Source of the DNA: Actinidia chinensis | Lineage: Eukaryota > Streptophyta > Magnoliopsida > Ericales > Actinidiaceae | Length of the DNA stretch: 38,339 bases | Direction of reading: 5' to 3' | Assembly: GCA_009663005.1 (NCBI GenBank) | Contig: VIGQ01001531.1 | Coordinates: 1-38,339 of the forward strand | Shown here: positions 10,741-21,029 of the stretch, in pieces | How positions within the stretch are numbered: the stretch's first letter is position 1 | Layout of the letters: each line of letters opens with the position of its first letter | Notes under the pieces: generated by a model | Told to the model about the DNA's origin: nothing | What the model saw: only the letters and a program-made list of their open reading frames with translations | Database searches by the model: none | Translations under genes and position numbers: made by a program

Positions 10741-11356
10741 AGTGAATTATGATTTTTAACACACCCTTGTACTTTTAAATTCCCCCTTGAAAATTTATTA
10801 AGTGGTGTTGATAGATAATTGATGCTAATATGGTAGGTTAATCATGCTTTCAATGTCTTAATATCTGCTCTTATATGTGTCATGATAGATTATAATTAGC
10901 TTATTTATTTATCATGATTATGTAAGATCTATTATCATGATTTATTGTTAATTTGACTTATGATAATATCTATGTTGATGTAAATTTCATGTATTATACG
11001 ATTATTATTTACTTCTACATCAACAAATGAGTAATTTCATGGTCATACTTTTCTAAACTATAGTTTTGTCATGAAAATTGCTTTAGGGTGACTATGTATC
11101 TATCACTGTGTTTTATTGATATTTATTTATGATAGCTATTACCTTGTATATGTACTACATATTTTGAGATATATGATTTTTTGTACATTACCATACTTAT
11201 TTTAGGTAATTTCATGATGATGTGATACTAGTTCATACTACTTATTCATCATGATAATTGCTAAGAATGATTTGCCGCACTCTTGGTTTCCTTAGATTCA
11301 TCCTTGCTAGTCATCACATGAACTTACGAGATTATGATCATGCCCTCTTGCCATCC
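10741..11356 (+). other. Non-coding 3' tail of copia-2, part 1
   Basis: This is AT-rich sequence with many scattered CATGAT/ATCATG words (for example near 10,880, 10,930, 11,215 and 11,250). I found no pol motif on either strand. Its position after gag, and its continuation past the TIR insertion, make it part of the copia-2 internal region. Confidence 0.4.
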
Positions 11357-11875
11357 TTACAGCCGTTTTGGCTGCCTGATAGCCCCCGGATAAGGGGCCC
11401 TGATAACTTTCTTTCTCCCCCTCCTACATCCTTTATCCGGCATTTGGCTGCCCCTATAACCTTTTCCCCCTGCTTCCGCTTTCCCTCCAGCTGCCGGATA
11501 GTCCCGGATAACTTTTGGGCAGCCCTCACCCTCCCCACAAGTATCCGGGCGTGATCAGGGAGGTAAGATACGCATTTAGCCCCTCCTTATCCCCCTTCAC
11601 ACCAAACAACAAACACCAAAAAATAATTACAAATAATGGAAAAAAATCAAAGAGAGAGAGGCGTACTAGGTCTAAACTCCACCTGCACACCGTCGACCGT
11701 GACTGAATCGCCCCTCCGGCGCTGAATCGAAACTCCGGCGGCTGAATCGAAGCCTCCTGCATGCCTTCTCTCTCTCTCCGCTCTCTCGCTCTCTCTGTGT
11801 GTCGGTGAAAGGGAAAGGGAAAGTGACGAACTGTATATGTAGATAGATTCTACATCAAGCTAATTTATACTCTGC

Positions 11876-12175
11876 ACCCCTTTAGTTTTTGATAGTATTT
11901 TTACTTTCACTTCCTCAACTACACAACTATCAGTTACACCCCCTAAACTATTAACAAAAAAAAAAAAAATAAATCTAATACACTCCAATATATCCTATGT
12001 TTTATTTCGGATAAGAGTTAGTTTCAGTATAAAATAATTAAAATCAGTTATAGGAAAGTTTAAGAGAATTATCGACGGAAGGGTAAAGTGATAATTTTAA
12101 ATAGTTCGAGTGTAACTGATAGATTTTTTAATTGAGGGGGTGTAACAGAATTATTATAAGGTTATTTCATTTACA
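11876..12175. repeat. Inverted-repeat unit nested in the TIR element
   Basis: The left arm (about 11,876-11,950) carries GCACCCCTTTAG, ACTTTCACTT and TATCAGTTACACCCCC. The right arm (about 12,090-12,160), read in reverse complement, gives GTTACACCCCCTCAA, TATCAGTTACAC and ATCACTTTAC. The repeated TATCAGTTACAC in opposite orientations suggests a small, possibly MITE-like insertion of about 300 bases. Exact ends and a target duplication were not resolved. Confidence 0.45.
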
Positions 12176-12359
12176 AACACCCCTTTTATTTGTGGTAATT
12201 TCACTTTATTTTTATTTTTATCCTTTATTTTAAATGGTTTTAACATTTTCTGCACATTTATTTGGATTGTATGAAACTAATAAGGGCAAGAAGGTCATTT
12301 GATACAATTTTTCTTTCTTATCCCCCACCCTTATCCACGAAATTTCTAAAAGTTCCAAA

Positions 12360-12460
12360 CAAAGTTAAAAGTTTCCCCCCTTTTTAATACTCCATCCAAA
12401 CAAATTTAAAAGTTATCCCCCCCTTTTTAATACTCCATCCAAACAAATTTCAAAGTTTAT
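12360..12460. repeat. Tandem duplication of a 43-45 base unit
   Basis: The unit beginning TTAAAAGTT-(T)-CCCCCC and running through TTTTTAATACTCCATCCAAA occurs twice back to back, with a third partial copy (CAAATTTCAAAGTTTATCCCCC). It lies near the right end of the TIR element, where subterminal repeats are common. Confidence 0.75.
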
Positions 12461-12544
12461 CCCCCTCAAAAGTTAGCCCTCTCTAAAACTTATCTCCCCT
12501 CTAAATTTTATCCTCCGATACTAGCCGGTAGCCAAATGACGTTA

Positions 12545-13106
12545 AAAGAGTCATAATATCAATTTTAATGATTGCATACACTTTCAAATATAAACTGCTT
12601 CATTGGATATAATATTTTTTGTATTTTATGATAGTAAGACTATGCACAATTGAGATAAATGGCATTAAAGCCTAGGATATGTGTGCATCACTTAACTCCT
12701 TCATTCAAAATTAAACTTTTAATGAAAATATTTTTGCATGAACACTTCTTGATAAACAATATTAATTTATATGAGATTGCTTAGTGGCCATTTTATCATT
12801 ATGACATAATATTAGCATGAAATGCTTTGATGTACATTCTTGATGATTGAAGCATTCATGACATCATTCCACTTGATTTCAATTGGTATCTATTTACTTT
12901 TGGATGGTATATGTCTAGTGGAAGTTGTGCTCTATTTTGATAAAACGAGCCTTATTGGATAAATTAAAAAATATTTTTAGTATACTTTTGTAAATTCGCT
13001 CTTTTTATGAGATAATATAAGACATGTGTTCGATCTAAAAATAGATTTTTTAAAACCATTTTAATTTAACATGCTATGTGTTTAATTGGTATATATATAT
13101 ATATAT
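12545..13106 (+). other. Non-coding 3' tail of copia-2, part 2, ending in a (TA)n tract
   Basis: AT-rich sequence of the same character as 10,741-11,356 continues after the TIR insertion and ends in ATATATATAT at 13,091-13,106. There it is interrupted by gypsy-A. No coding motif is visible. Confidence 0.4.
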
Positions 13107-13431
13107 TGTAATACCCCGAATGCGGAAATCCATTATGAAGCAAATCTGACGCTATGTTACTTTATGGAAGTCCCTATCTTATAGGATGGAAATAACCATT
13201 TAGAATTAAGTCCAAAAAATTTTCAAATCGTTCGATGCAGGAATTTCGTTCAGACGGCGCATTCGAACGGTACAAATGGTTCGAAACAGTAATAGCAAAA
13301 AGTGAAAATAAAAGGGAATACGAAATTAAAAAGGGGTGCACTCCACGGGAAAGATTTCCCATGTCATCCATACAAACCATCTCTCCTTTACACGTTACCA
13401 AATCTTATACCCACACAACCACACACACCTA

Positions 13432-13502
13432 GAGAGAGAGAGGGGGGAGAAAGGAGGAAAGAAGAGAAGAGAAATAAGGAAGGAGGAGAAAGAAGGAGAA
13501 AC
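13432..13502 (+). repeat. Purine (GA) tract conserved in both gypsy-A LTRs
   Basis: AGAGAGAGAGGGGGGAG and following A/G-only sequence match the tract at about 36,031-36,098 in the 3' LTR. GA-rich leaders are common just downstream of LTR transcription starts, so this may mark the start of the R region, but no clear TATA box is seen before it. Confidence 0.6.
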
Positions 13503-14966
13503 TCATTCAAGCAAAAATAAGCATTATAAGCTTGGGAAAGTTTTAGGAAAAGTATAAACTCAAAACCATGTAGATATGTGTATGTATAGTTTTAGGGTTT
13601 TGTTTTGGGTTAAAATCTTAGATCTACAATGTTAGGATTGTTTTTAAAGTTTGAAATTGCGCTATTGAAATCAAAATGGGTTTATCTTTTGAGCTAGAAG
13701 CATTGAAAGAAATGAAAAGAGTTTAGAGTTGATTTGGTGTGAATGAAAAAAACTGGGAGTTCGCAGTAAATGGTTCGAACGTTTTACTGTGATTCGTCCG
13801 TTTTGGTTCAACGTTTTAGGAAGGGTTCGAACGTTTGCGTTCGAATGTTTTCAACTGTGGTCGAATGGGAGCCTGAGCTTAAATGAGGATGGAATTGTAC
13901 TTCTGCACCATTTAGAGTTATCCTAGTGCTAAAAAAGTTTAAACGAATATGCCTTGGGTAGGAAATTATAAGTTTTCTCTATTAAGTTTCAAGATTTTTC
14001 TTATCATATTGGTTGATCAGAGTATGATAAACGATACCTAGTCCCTTATGTGTAGGAACACGACGTTTAAGTCTAGGCTCAGAGAACTCAGTGAGTAACA
14101 CGATGCCATGATCAAATTATATACTTTCGAAATTTTCCACGCATATTATTTTATATTCAAGGGTTTTCCAGTTTTCAATGCATTAAAGTTATGTTATCAA
14201 TATAAATGCCATGTCTTCAATGTTGATGGCTACATGGTTTAAAAAAAATCCATGGATGTTTGCTTCAAACGAAACGTTATGTTCAAGGTATATGCATGTG
14301 ACATCGGGGTCCACCTGGGTGGGACCTTAATCAACCTAATGTCCTAGAAAGTAAATGAGGGACGTAAAATAAATCCATTTACAAGGGATATCTCGGCTAA
14401 AAGCCATCCGAACCTATATGGTCCTCATTTATGTTATGTTATGTAATCCGAGTTATTACGTTTTCTATATGCTATTTATTGTTTTATGAAAAACAAGTGA
14501 TGCCATGTTTATGCAAGATCAAGTTACGAACTAATGTTTTCAAGAAAGTTATGTTCGCTCACTTGTTTCACACCGTTATGATGTTGTTGATATGAAATTT
14601 TAATCATGGTATTTTAGTTCATGCATCTGTTGTTATTCACAAGTTTTAGCTTACATTTTGTCGAAATCCGTTTCAGGAAACCAAGAGTGAAGAACCATAG
14701 GACGAGGTTGAGCACACATTGTAGTTTTGATAGCTCAGGGCTTTGTATGGTAATTTTGTGGTGCTAGACCGATTTATGTCTTGGAGATTCTGTGTAATTA
14801 GTTAGGCCTGGGAATGTAATGCAAGTTTAAAACTTCGACCCCGCTTGTTGTACGGTAAATGAACGTGACGCTTTGTTATTTTTTCAGTTATGAATTTCCG
14901 CAAAAAAATTATTATGGCATTTTAAATGAGAATGCACATGGTTTGATAGTTGCCCTTGGCGTCTAT

Positions 14967-14983
14967 CCCCCCCCCCCCCCCCC
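14967..14983 (+). repeat. C17 homopolymer inside gypsy-A 5' LTR
   Basis: GTCTAT followed by 17 C and GCCTTCGG. The 3' LTR at the matching place (about 37,590-37,605) reads GGCTGGCGAGCTAGCCG and has no C run. Confidence 0.95.
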
Positions 14984-15038
14984 GCCTTCGGCCATCACGC
15001 GCCCACGATCTGCATAGGCCGGGTTGCAGGGCGTATAG

Positions 15039-15058
15039 TGGTTATCATATCCAAGGTT
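15039..15058 (+). promoter_or_regulatory. Primer-binding site of gypsy-A
   Basis: TGGTTATCATATCCAAGGTT begins two bases after the LTR end and is a damaged form of TGGTATCAGAGCCAGGTT, which is complementary to the 3' end of plant initiator-Met tRNA. An extra T and several substitutions would weaken priming. Confidence 0.75.
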
Positions 15059-15249
15059 TGGCACTTTATAGTCTGATATCTTTATCAAGCTAGTTATACG
15101 TACACAGAGCTATAGGTTTGTACGCATAAGATAGAGTCACGTCTAGGTAGAAGTCCGAAGACTGACTAGTGATGTACGCTATATGTTATGTTTATGCTAT
15201 GCTATACGAGGAGTAAATGGCCTAACATATTATGGATATGTTAAATATT

Positions 15250-16262
15250 ATGAGGCCGAAGATCGAGTTTATCGAATAGAGAGGATTTTAGAGGGACTCA
15301 TCAATTGGTTCCATGAGGTTCACAACAACAATTAAAACCATGACGATGCACCAGCCAATAATCGGGCAATGGCCAAGCTAGGAGCCGGAGCAATGACACG
15401 TTACCACGATTAACAATTTAGCAGCTAAAGCCCCAAAACTTTTATGGAACTCCCGACTCCATGGATGCAGAGTTGTGGCTTTTTTTCTTGGCATCAGAGG
15501 GTGTTCGAATTACCATGCACTGATATGAATAGAAAAGTGGGTTTGTTTGCCACGTTCATTTGAAGGAGCCGCTTGATCTGGTGGACATTGAAGAAGCCAT
15601 TGGAACTGTTGTGACTATGGCCCATATTCCAGAAGAATTAACGAGGAGTTAATTTTCCTAAGATGGGTCGAGATCAAAAAGGTTCAAGAATTTTTGAATT
15701 TGAAAGTAAGGGACATGATCGTAGTAGAGTACATGCCCCAAGTTTATAGAGCTATCACGTTATGCCCTCACATAGGTGTCAACGGAATCTCACAAGGCGA
15801 GAAGGTTTGAAGCTGGATTACGGTTGGTTTTGGAACATCAAGAACAAGGTAGATTATTGCGATACCCACCTCAGAGGTTCTTAAGTATAGCTTTATTGAT
15901 GGAGGAATCTTTGAATAAGATGTCTGAAGTATGCGAAAAAGAAAGAAGAGGATCTGAGAAATATGAGCATAGGACAGGGTTCGGAAACGACAAAGTTCAG
16001 GATCGTCAAGTGGGAATTCATCAGCCCAACAAAGAAGAAAAATGTTGTAGTCAGGAAAGTAGTGGGGTCCAATGAGTTTCCGACATTGCCGACATGTCAG
16101 AGAAAGCATAGGGGCGAGATGTCTCGACTAAGAACTAGAGCATGTTATGAGTGTGGTCAAGAAGGACACCAAGTTAGGAATTGTCCAACGAGGAATAGAA
16201 TTAAGGAGCTGGGACATTCAGATCTGCCAAGTCCAGCAGACTCCAAACTACGAGGAGAATAA
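15250..16262 (+). pseudogene. gypsy-A gag remnant with CCHC zinc knuckle
   Basis: This is the Gag of a Ty3/gypsy element, which packages the RNA. Legible blocks are PKLLWNS…DSMDAELWLFFLASEGVR near 15,430-15,510, where most plant gypsy Gags have AE.WL; EFLNLK-like residues near 15,690; ELSRYAL-like residues near 15,750; and ESHKARRFEAGLRLVLEHQ at 15,779-15,840, then LSIALLMEESL near 15,880. The zinc knuckle CYECGQEGHQVRNC at 16,143-16,184 is intact in the open stretch 15963-16262. Frameshifts separate the blocks. Confidence 0.85.
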
Positions 16263-16329
16263 TCAACTACGACAGGCGAGCTTTTGCCACTTGTACCAGG
16301 GGGGAATTACCCCAGCTAGCACACAAGTA

Positions 16330-16630
16330 GTGTTAGGTATGCTCCCCATCTGTGGTTAACCTGCACACATTCGTATGAATTCCGGTTCTACGCATTCATT
16401 CATCTAAATTCTTTTGAGCGTTATTGAATACCTCTCCAGTTACCTCTTGATATGAATTATTAGTGTCAGTGACCTACCGGGGGACACCATGTTATGCGAC
16501 AGAGTTTACAATTCAGTTGAGATTCGCGTCAAGATGTTTCCATATGTATGTAGATCTTTTATACCCTTAGAGATGCATGATTTTTGACGTCATCCTAGGG
16601 ATTGGATTGGTTGTCTTCTTTACCGTCTGC
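16330..16630 (+). pseudogene. gypsy-A aspartic protease remnant
   Basis: RMNSGSTHSFI (about 16,370-16,405) corresponds to the L-x-D-S-G-S-T-H-S-F-I active-site loop of plant gypsy proteases. The catalytic Asp is replaced by Asn in the copy as read. The C-terminal signature DFDVILGMDWL-like is legible at 16,577-16,615, with VSDLPGDTML and VRVK-like residues between them. The protease would cleave the polyprotein, but the missing Asp and the frameshifts indicate it is dead. Confidence 0.75.
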
Positions 16631-16829
16631 AATCATCGATGCGAGCTTAAGCGAGTAGTAGCAAGTAGTGTTCATTCGTTGGCTCATTCAGGATTAATCT
16701 TTGAAGAAGTAGGGCATTGTGCCTCCTTCCCTACCTCATTTCTTCTATGAAAGCGATCGCGTGATTCGGAAGGAAGTCAAAGGCATTTCTTATGTTCTAG
16801 TGTTATCGATATGCAAGTCTCACCACCAT

Positions 16830-17640
16830 CTTTAGAAGATATCCATGTTGTCCGCGGAATTTCTGATTGTTTTTTCAAAGAGTTACAGGTTCCTTTGGGA
16901 CCGAGAGATTGAATTCTATATAGATTGAAATCGGGTACTAAACCTATTTCCAAAAGCCCCCTATCGTATGTTGGCTTTAGAGTTAAAATAATTTGAAGGT
17001 GCAACCCAAGAATCTGCTTGAAGAAAAGGAGGATTTATTCGTTCGAGTGTTTCACCATGGGGCCTCAGTGTTGTTTGTACGGAAGAAGGATGGTACGATG
17101 AGATTATGCATTGATAACCGAGACTGAAGAAGGTTACCATAAGAATAAAGACCCCTACTAAGGGTAGAGATTTGTTGATCAATTCAGGCGCTCAAGTGTC
17201 TCTAAAATTGATTTGTTAGCAGATATCACCAATTTGAAGGTCGGAACTAGTACATAGAGAAGAATCTTCTAGTACTGATAGGACATTATGAGTTCTTGTT
17301 TTTTTTTTTCATGCCGTTTGGGGTTACTAATGCGTCAGCCGCATTCATGGATTTGATGAATCGGGTTATTTCGATCTTCTGATGGAATTTGTTATTATAG
17401 TGTTTATTGAGGACATCTAGTGTATTTAAAAGTTTTGCAAAATGAGCAGCACTTGAAGAGATGGTTTTGCCAAAACCTTGCGGAAGTAGGAGAAGTAGGA
17501 GATTGTGATGTCAAACTAAAGAAGTGTGTGAGTTTGGCTATTCAAGTGTGATGTTTCTAGGGCAACATCATTCGTGTGGATGGAGTATCTGTTGATCCTC
17601 ACAAAGGCGAAAGCCATTTATGAATTGGCCTGAGGCAAAA
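16830..17640 (+). pseudogene. gypsy-A reverse transcriptase remnant
   Basis: Conserved blocks in order: the F-x-V-F-x-(E)-L entry near 16,850-16,890; GTKPISKAPYRM-like near 16,935-16,970; GFIRSSVSPWG at about 17,030-17,060; KKDGTMRLCID-like near 17,085-17,115; GAQVSLK at 17,188-17,208; a [14 protein letters not shown] block at 17,283-17,335; FMDLMNRV near 17,347-17,370; and the catalytic block VIIVFIEDI at 17,390-17,416. There the family's F-x-D-D has become I-E-D, losing a metal-binding Asp. A T-run near 17,300 sits at a frame break. The enzyme copies element RNA into DNA. Confidence 0.85.
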
Positions 17641-17865
17641 ATGTGACAGAAATTAAGAGTTTCATGGTTTTTTAACTGTGAGACTACCGGAGATTTGTGA
17701 AAGATTCTCTAAAAAATTGGCAACACCTTTGACACAGCTTACGCGGGAAGGCAGGGAAGAATGTTCCATTCGAATGGATATGAGACAGGAGGAGAAGAGT
17801 TTCAGATATTGAAGAAGCGATAGTATTCGACGCCGATTTAGTTTGCCCTCCGGGACAGAGGTCAT

Positions 17866-18241
17866 GCAATCTATAGTGATGGCCTCACACGAGGATTGGA
17901 TGCGTATTGATGTTGCAATATGAGAAAGTGATTTGCCTAGCCGCAAGACAGTTGAGACCCATGAGAAGAATTATCCGACCAGATCAGAACTAGCAGCCGT
18001 GGTTTTGTGCTTTGAAGATTTGGCGTTCATTACTTGTTACGGAGTTCACATGTGAAATTTCCCCGACCACAAGAGCTTGAAGTATTGTTTACGCAGAAGG
18101 AGGAGCTTGAATATGATGAGACAGCGGAGATGGCTTGAGTTGATAAAAGACCAACGACTTCTTATTCAATTATCATTCAGGGCAAGGGAACGTTTTTTTG
18201 TAGCAGACGCCGTTAAGCAAAAGTCGAACAGTCAATCTAGC
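17866..18241 (+). repeat. RNase H segment, tandem copy 1
   Basis: This is the first of three head-to-tail copies of the gypsy RNase H domain, which removes RNA from RNA:DNA hybrids. It begins at GCAATCTATAGTGATG (AIYSD, the first catalytic Asp region) and ends near AAGTCGAACAGTCAATCTAGC. It follows reverse transcriptase directly, as expected for the normal copy. Compared with copy 3 it has many one- to three-base insertions or deletions, for example extra T in a T7 run near 18,194, and few clear substitutions. Confidence 0.85.
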
Positions 18242-18683
18242 ATTGACAATCTATAGTGATGCCTCACATCGAGGATTGGGTATAAGGAGCGTATGATGCA
18301 AATATGAGAAGTGATTGCCTATGCCTCAAGACACGTTGAGAACCGCATGAGAAGAAGAAGAATTTCCGAACATGATCTAAACTAGCAGCAGTGGGTTTTG
18401 GCTTCTTTGTGAAAGATTTGGCGCTTTGGCGTTTCGATTACTTGTACGGAGTCACAATGTGAGCTGTGAAATTTTAACCGACGCACAAGAGATTGAATCT
18501 TGTACGCAGAAGGAGCTGAATGAGACCAGCGTAGATGGCTGAGTGATAAAAGGACAACGGAAATTTTAGTTCAATATCATCAGGCAAGGCTAACGTGTGT
18601 GGTAGAAGAAGCAGAGCGGTTAAGCCAAAAGTCGACAGTCATCTAGCAGGCGGTCTCAAAAGTCGACAGTAAATCTAGCATGC
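18242..18683 (+). repeat. RNase H segment, tandem copy 2
   Basis: Same module, starting at ACAATCTATAGTGATG, with internal stutters such as GAAGAAGAAGAA near 18,350, duplicated TTTGGCG near 18,418-18,435, and a duplicated end (AAAGTCGACAGT at about 18,628 and 18,658). It is the longest and most disrupted copy, with no usable frame. Confidence 0.85.
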
Positions 18684-19060
18684 AATCTATAGTGATGCAT
18701 CACATCGAGGATTGGGATGCGTATTGATGCAATATGAGAAAGTGATTTTTTGCCTATTGCTCAAGACAGTTGTGACCGGCATGAGAAGAATTAATCCGAC
18801 CCATGATCGTAGAACTTAGCAGCACGTGGTTTTTGCTTTGAAGATTTGGCGTCATTACTTGTACGGAGTCACATGTGAAATTTTCACCGACCACAAGAGC
18901 TTGAAGTACTTGTTTACGCAGGAAGGGAGCCTGAATATGAGACAGCGTAGGGGGGATGGCTTGAGTGATAAAAGACAACGACATTCTTATTCAATATCAT
19001 TCAGGCAAGGTAACGTTGTAGCAGACGCGTTAAGCCAAAAGTCGACAGCAATCTAGCCAT
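18684..19060 (+). repeat. RNase H segment, tandem copy 3 (best preserved)
   Basis: Same module ending [11 protein letters not shown]. The open stretch 18826-19056 reads [26 protein letters not shown] and LNMRQRR, all standard gypsy RNase H blocks, including the T-D-H-K-S-L motif with a catalytic Asp. Integrase follows directly, so the normal order is restored after this copy. Confidence 0.9.
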
Positions 19061-20565
19061 GCTAGTTACGCGCAAACACCTTTATTCGTTGAGCTAGAAA
19101 GAGCAGAGATTGAAGTGATGCGCAAAACACCAAATGATGCTTATGACCATGATCGCTCAACCGACCTATGGAAATGTAAAGCAACGGCAACCAGAAGATC
19201 CGATACTGTGGAAAAGTTTTGAGGAGATTGTTAGTGATCCAAAACCGCGATTTACCTTACAAGACAGGGCACTTAGGTTTCAAGGCCGCTTATGTGTTCC
19301 AAACATACAGAAGTCAAAAGATAAGTTGGTGGAAGCCTACATACCAGGTTCACGTGATCTAGGAGAACGAAGATGTATCAGATGTGAAAGAGACATTTGG
19401 TGGCCTAGAAGAAAAGGAAATAGCGAATTGATAGAACATGTTTACCATGCCAACAAAGTTAACGCGCTAGAACATCCAAAGGAAAAGCAGGATTATTGCC
19501 AATTACTTGCCAAACCAGATGGACATGGAGCACGATCACATGCGATTTGGTCGGACTACCGAACTCACCAAAGAGATTGTAATGCGTTTGGCGTTATGTT
19601 AGACCGCCCCTCACTAAGTCAGCATTTCTGCCAGTAAGACTGCGTATTCCTTGTCGAAGTACGCAACCTTACATAGCAGAAGTATCGATTTCACGGAACG
19701 CCAGTTTTTAGTTTGGATCGAGAATCCGAGATTACATCTAAGTTTTTATGGCAAAAGGATGCCAAGAGCTTAGCACTAGCTAAATTTTAGCACCGCCTTC
19801 TATCGCAAACGGACGAATAGTAAGAGAGAACTATCCAAGGCTTTAGAAAACATGTTACGCTATGTGTACTCGATTTCCAAGGAAATGAGAAATGCACGTA
19901 CGCTTGATCGAATTTGGTGACAACAACAGTTTTACTCGAGAATTGGATGGCCCTGTATGAAGCACTCTACGGGAGGAAATGTAGGTCACGTTTAGGGACG
20001 GAAGTTGGAGACCGACAAATATTAGGGAGCCGAGATTGTTCAACTGACAAAACATAAGATTAAGGTAAATTAAACAGAGACTCAAACTGCACAGAATCGC
20101 CAAAAGAGTTATGCAGATGTTTCGGAGCGAGGACTTAGAGTTAAAGAGGGGACCAAAATGTTTTTGAAAGTATCCCCAACTCCTTCAAAGGGGATAATTC
20201 ATTTTGGTAAGAAAGGAAAGTTGAAGCCGAGGTACAAGGGCCATTCGACGTTCTTTAACGAATTGGCACAAGCTTGCTTAACGTATTGCTCTTCCACCAG
20301 AGTATCGCACTGTATGAGGTTTTCATGTTCGATGCTACGGAAATATTAATGAACCCACTCGTGGATTATCATTATCCTTGGGACGTAAGAGAATATTAAG
20401 CTATTGGAAAACTCGATCGAGATGGGATCGTCGCGGACCAAGTGCTTAGAACACGGTTCTCCTCTAGTGCGAGTTGTATAGCGGAATCGCTCATGGAAAG
20501 GAATCTACTTGGGAGCAAGAAGATGCGATCAAGGAATAGAGGAATAGTATCCATTCTATTTGAAT
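19061..20565 (+). pseudogene. gypsy-A integrase and C-terminal tail remnant
   Basis: Blocks in order: RFTLQDRALRFQGRLCVPN at about 19,245-19,300; WWPRRKG with a CxxCQQ zinc-binding half legible one frame over (19,396-19,470); GHGARS…DYRTHQRDC near 19,520-19,580; DRPSLSQHF near 19,600-19,630, the family's DRLTKSAHF; STAFY…T near 19,785-19,815; LYEALYGRKCRS near 19,955-19,990; MFLKVSPTPSKGIIHFGKKGKLKPRY within 20158-20349; SMLRKY near 20,330; and WRNRSWK…YP near 20,480-20,560. The tail matches the Tekay/Del-type pol end and may be a degenerate chromodomain that directs insertion to heterochromatin. Frameshifts are frequent. Confidence 0.85.
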
Positions 20566-20690
20566 GAACATACCTAATGACTCGGTACGTTTAGTTCTTT
20601 TTTGCATTATCAGCATTCCTTCGTACTCGTGTACCAGATGGTAGTTTATCTGTCCAAGGCATCTCGGGGAATTCAAACCAAGAAGTCAAA
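20566..20690 (+). other. Junction between gypsy-A pol end and gypsy-B gag
   Basis: About 120 bases separate the expected gypsy-A stop (near 20,565) from recognisable gypsy-B Gag. No LTR, polypurine tract or primer site is visible here, so the two elements are joined without their normal ends. Confidence 0.5.
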
Positions 20691-20870
20691 ATGGGAACAG
20701 AGTAAGAACAATCATCGTCATCATCATACAAGGGAACTTATCCACAGTGTCAAGTGTGAGAAGTTCACAAGGGGACCATTTGTTATGCAGGACGGGAGCT
20801 TGTTTCAATTGTGGCAAAAGGCCCATATGATGAAGGACTATCCAAATCTAATCATTCACGGACTATGATC
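20690..20870 (+). pseudogene. gypsy-B gag C-terminal remnant
   Basis: A Q/H-rich stretch is followed by YPQCQVCEKF (about 20,738-20,770) and the zinc knuckle start CFNCGK at 20,801-20,818. One frame over it continues HMMKDYP to 20,844, with Tyr in place of the last Cys. This double-cysteine arrangement is usual for plant gypsy Gags of this class. The N-terminal Gag is absent. Confidence 0.75.
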
Positions 20871-21029
20871 GTTTTACCACCCCAACACCATCCCACCTTG
20901 TCATTAGGACCACTTCTACAGCTGAAGGGGTCAACTCAACACGGAAAGAGTAGTTTGCATGTACCTGGAGATGGTACAAGCCTCCACATTGTTGGTTTCA
21001 GTATACTCACCATCTATTATATCCTTCTC

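Larger units (their letters stand above)
11360..12541. mobile_element. Non-autonomous TIR element with TTA target duplication, PIF/Harbinger-like
   Basis: TTA at 11357-11359 and TTA at 12542-12544 flank a 1,182-base unit. The left end reads CAGCCGTTTTGGCTGCC and the reverse complement of the right end reads CGTCATTTGGCTACC. Inward, both ends continue with a GATAG/CTAGT stretch and CCGGATAA or AGGATAA. A three-base TTA/TAA duplication is characteristic of PIF/Harbinger elements. No transposase is encoded. The GC-rich left third with CT-rich and GGCGGCTGAATCG-like repeats (11,690-11,760) contrasts with the AT-rich rest. Short frames at 11258-11762 on both strands lack domains. Confidence 0.6.
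13107..15037 (+). repeat. 5' LTR of gypsy-A
   Basis: It starts TGTAATACCCCG, a common start of plant Ty3/gypsy LTRs, and ends near GGGCGTATA. The primer-binding site follows immediately. It aligns over about 1.8 kb to 35,849-37,658, which fixes it as an LTR. Length is about 1.93 kb. Contents: a TTCGAACG motif cluster (13,258-13,285 and 13,760-13,870), a purine-rich GA tract (13,432-13,502) shared with the 3' copy, and an odd C17 run (14,967-14,983). The terminal CA is degraded in this copy but present in the other. Short frames at 13174-13557 are noise. Confidence 0.85.

Noticed and set aside
11258..11762. Several short frames on both strands
   Set aside because: They cover the GC-rich end of a TIR element, lack domains and overlap each other.
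13302..13557. K/E/R-rich frames over the GA tract
   Set aside because: They are translations of the purine tract in the gypsy-A LTR.
17866..19060. RNase H triplication taken as a new multidomain enzyme
   Set aside because: No copy has a continuous frame, and the differences are mainly indels. Error or local duplication explains it better than a functional fusion.
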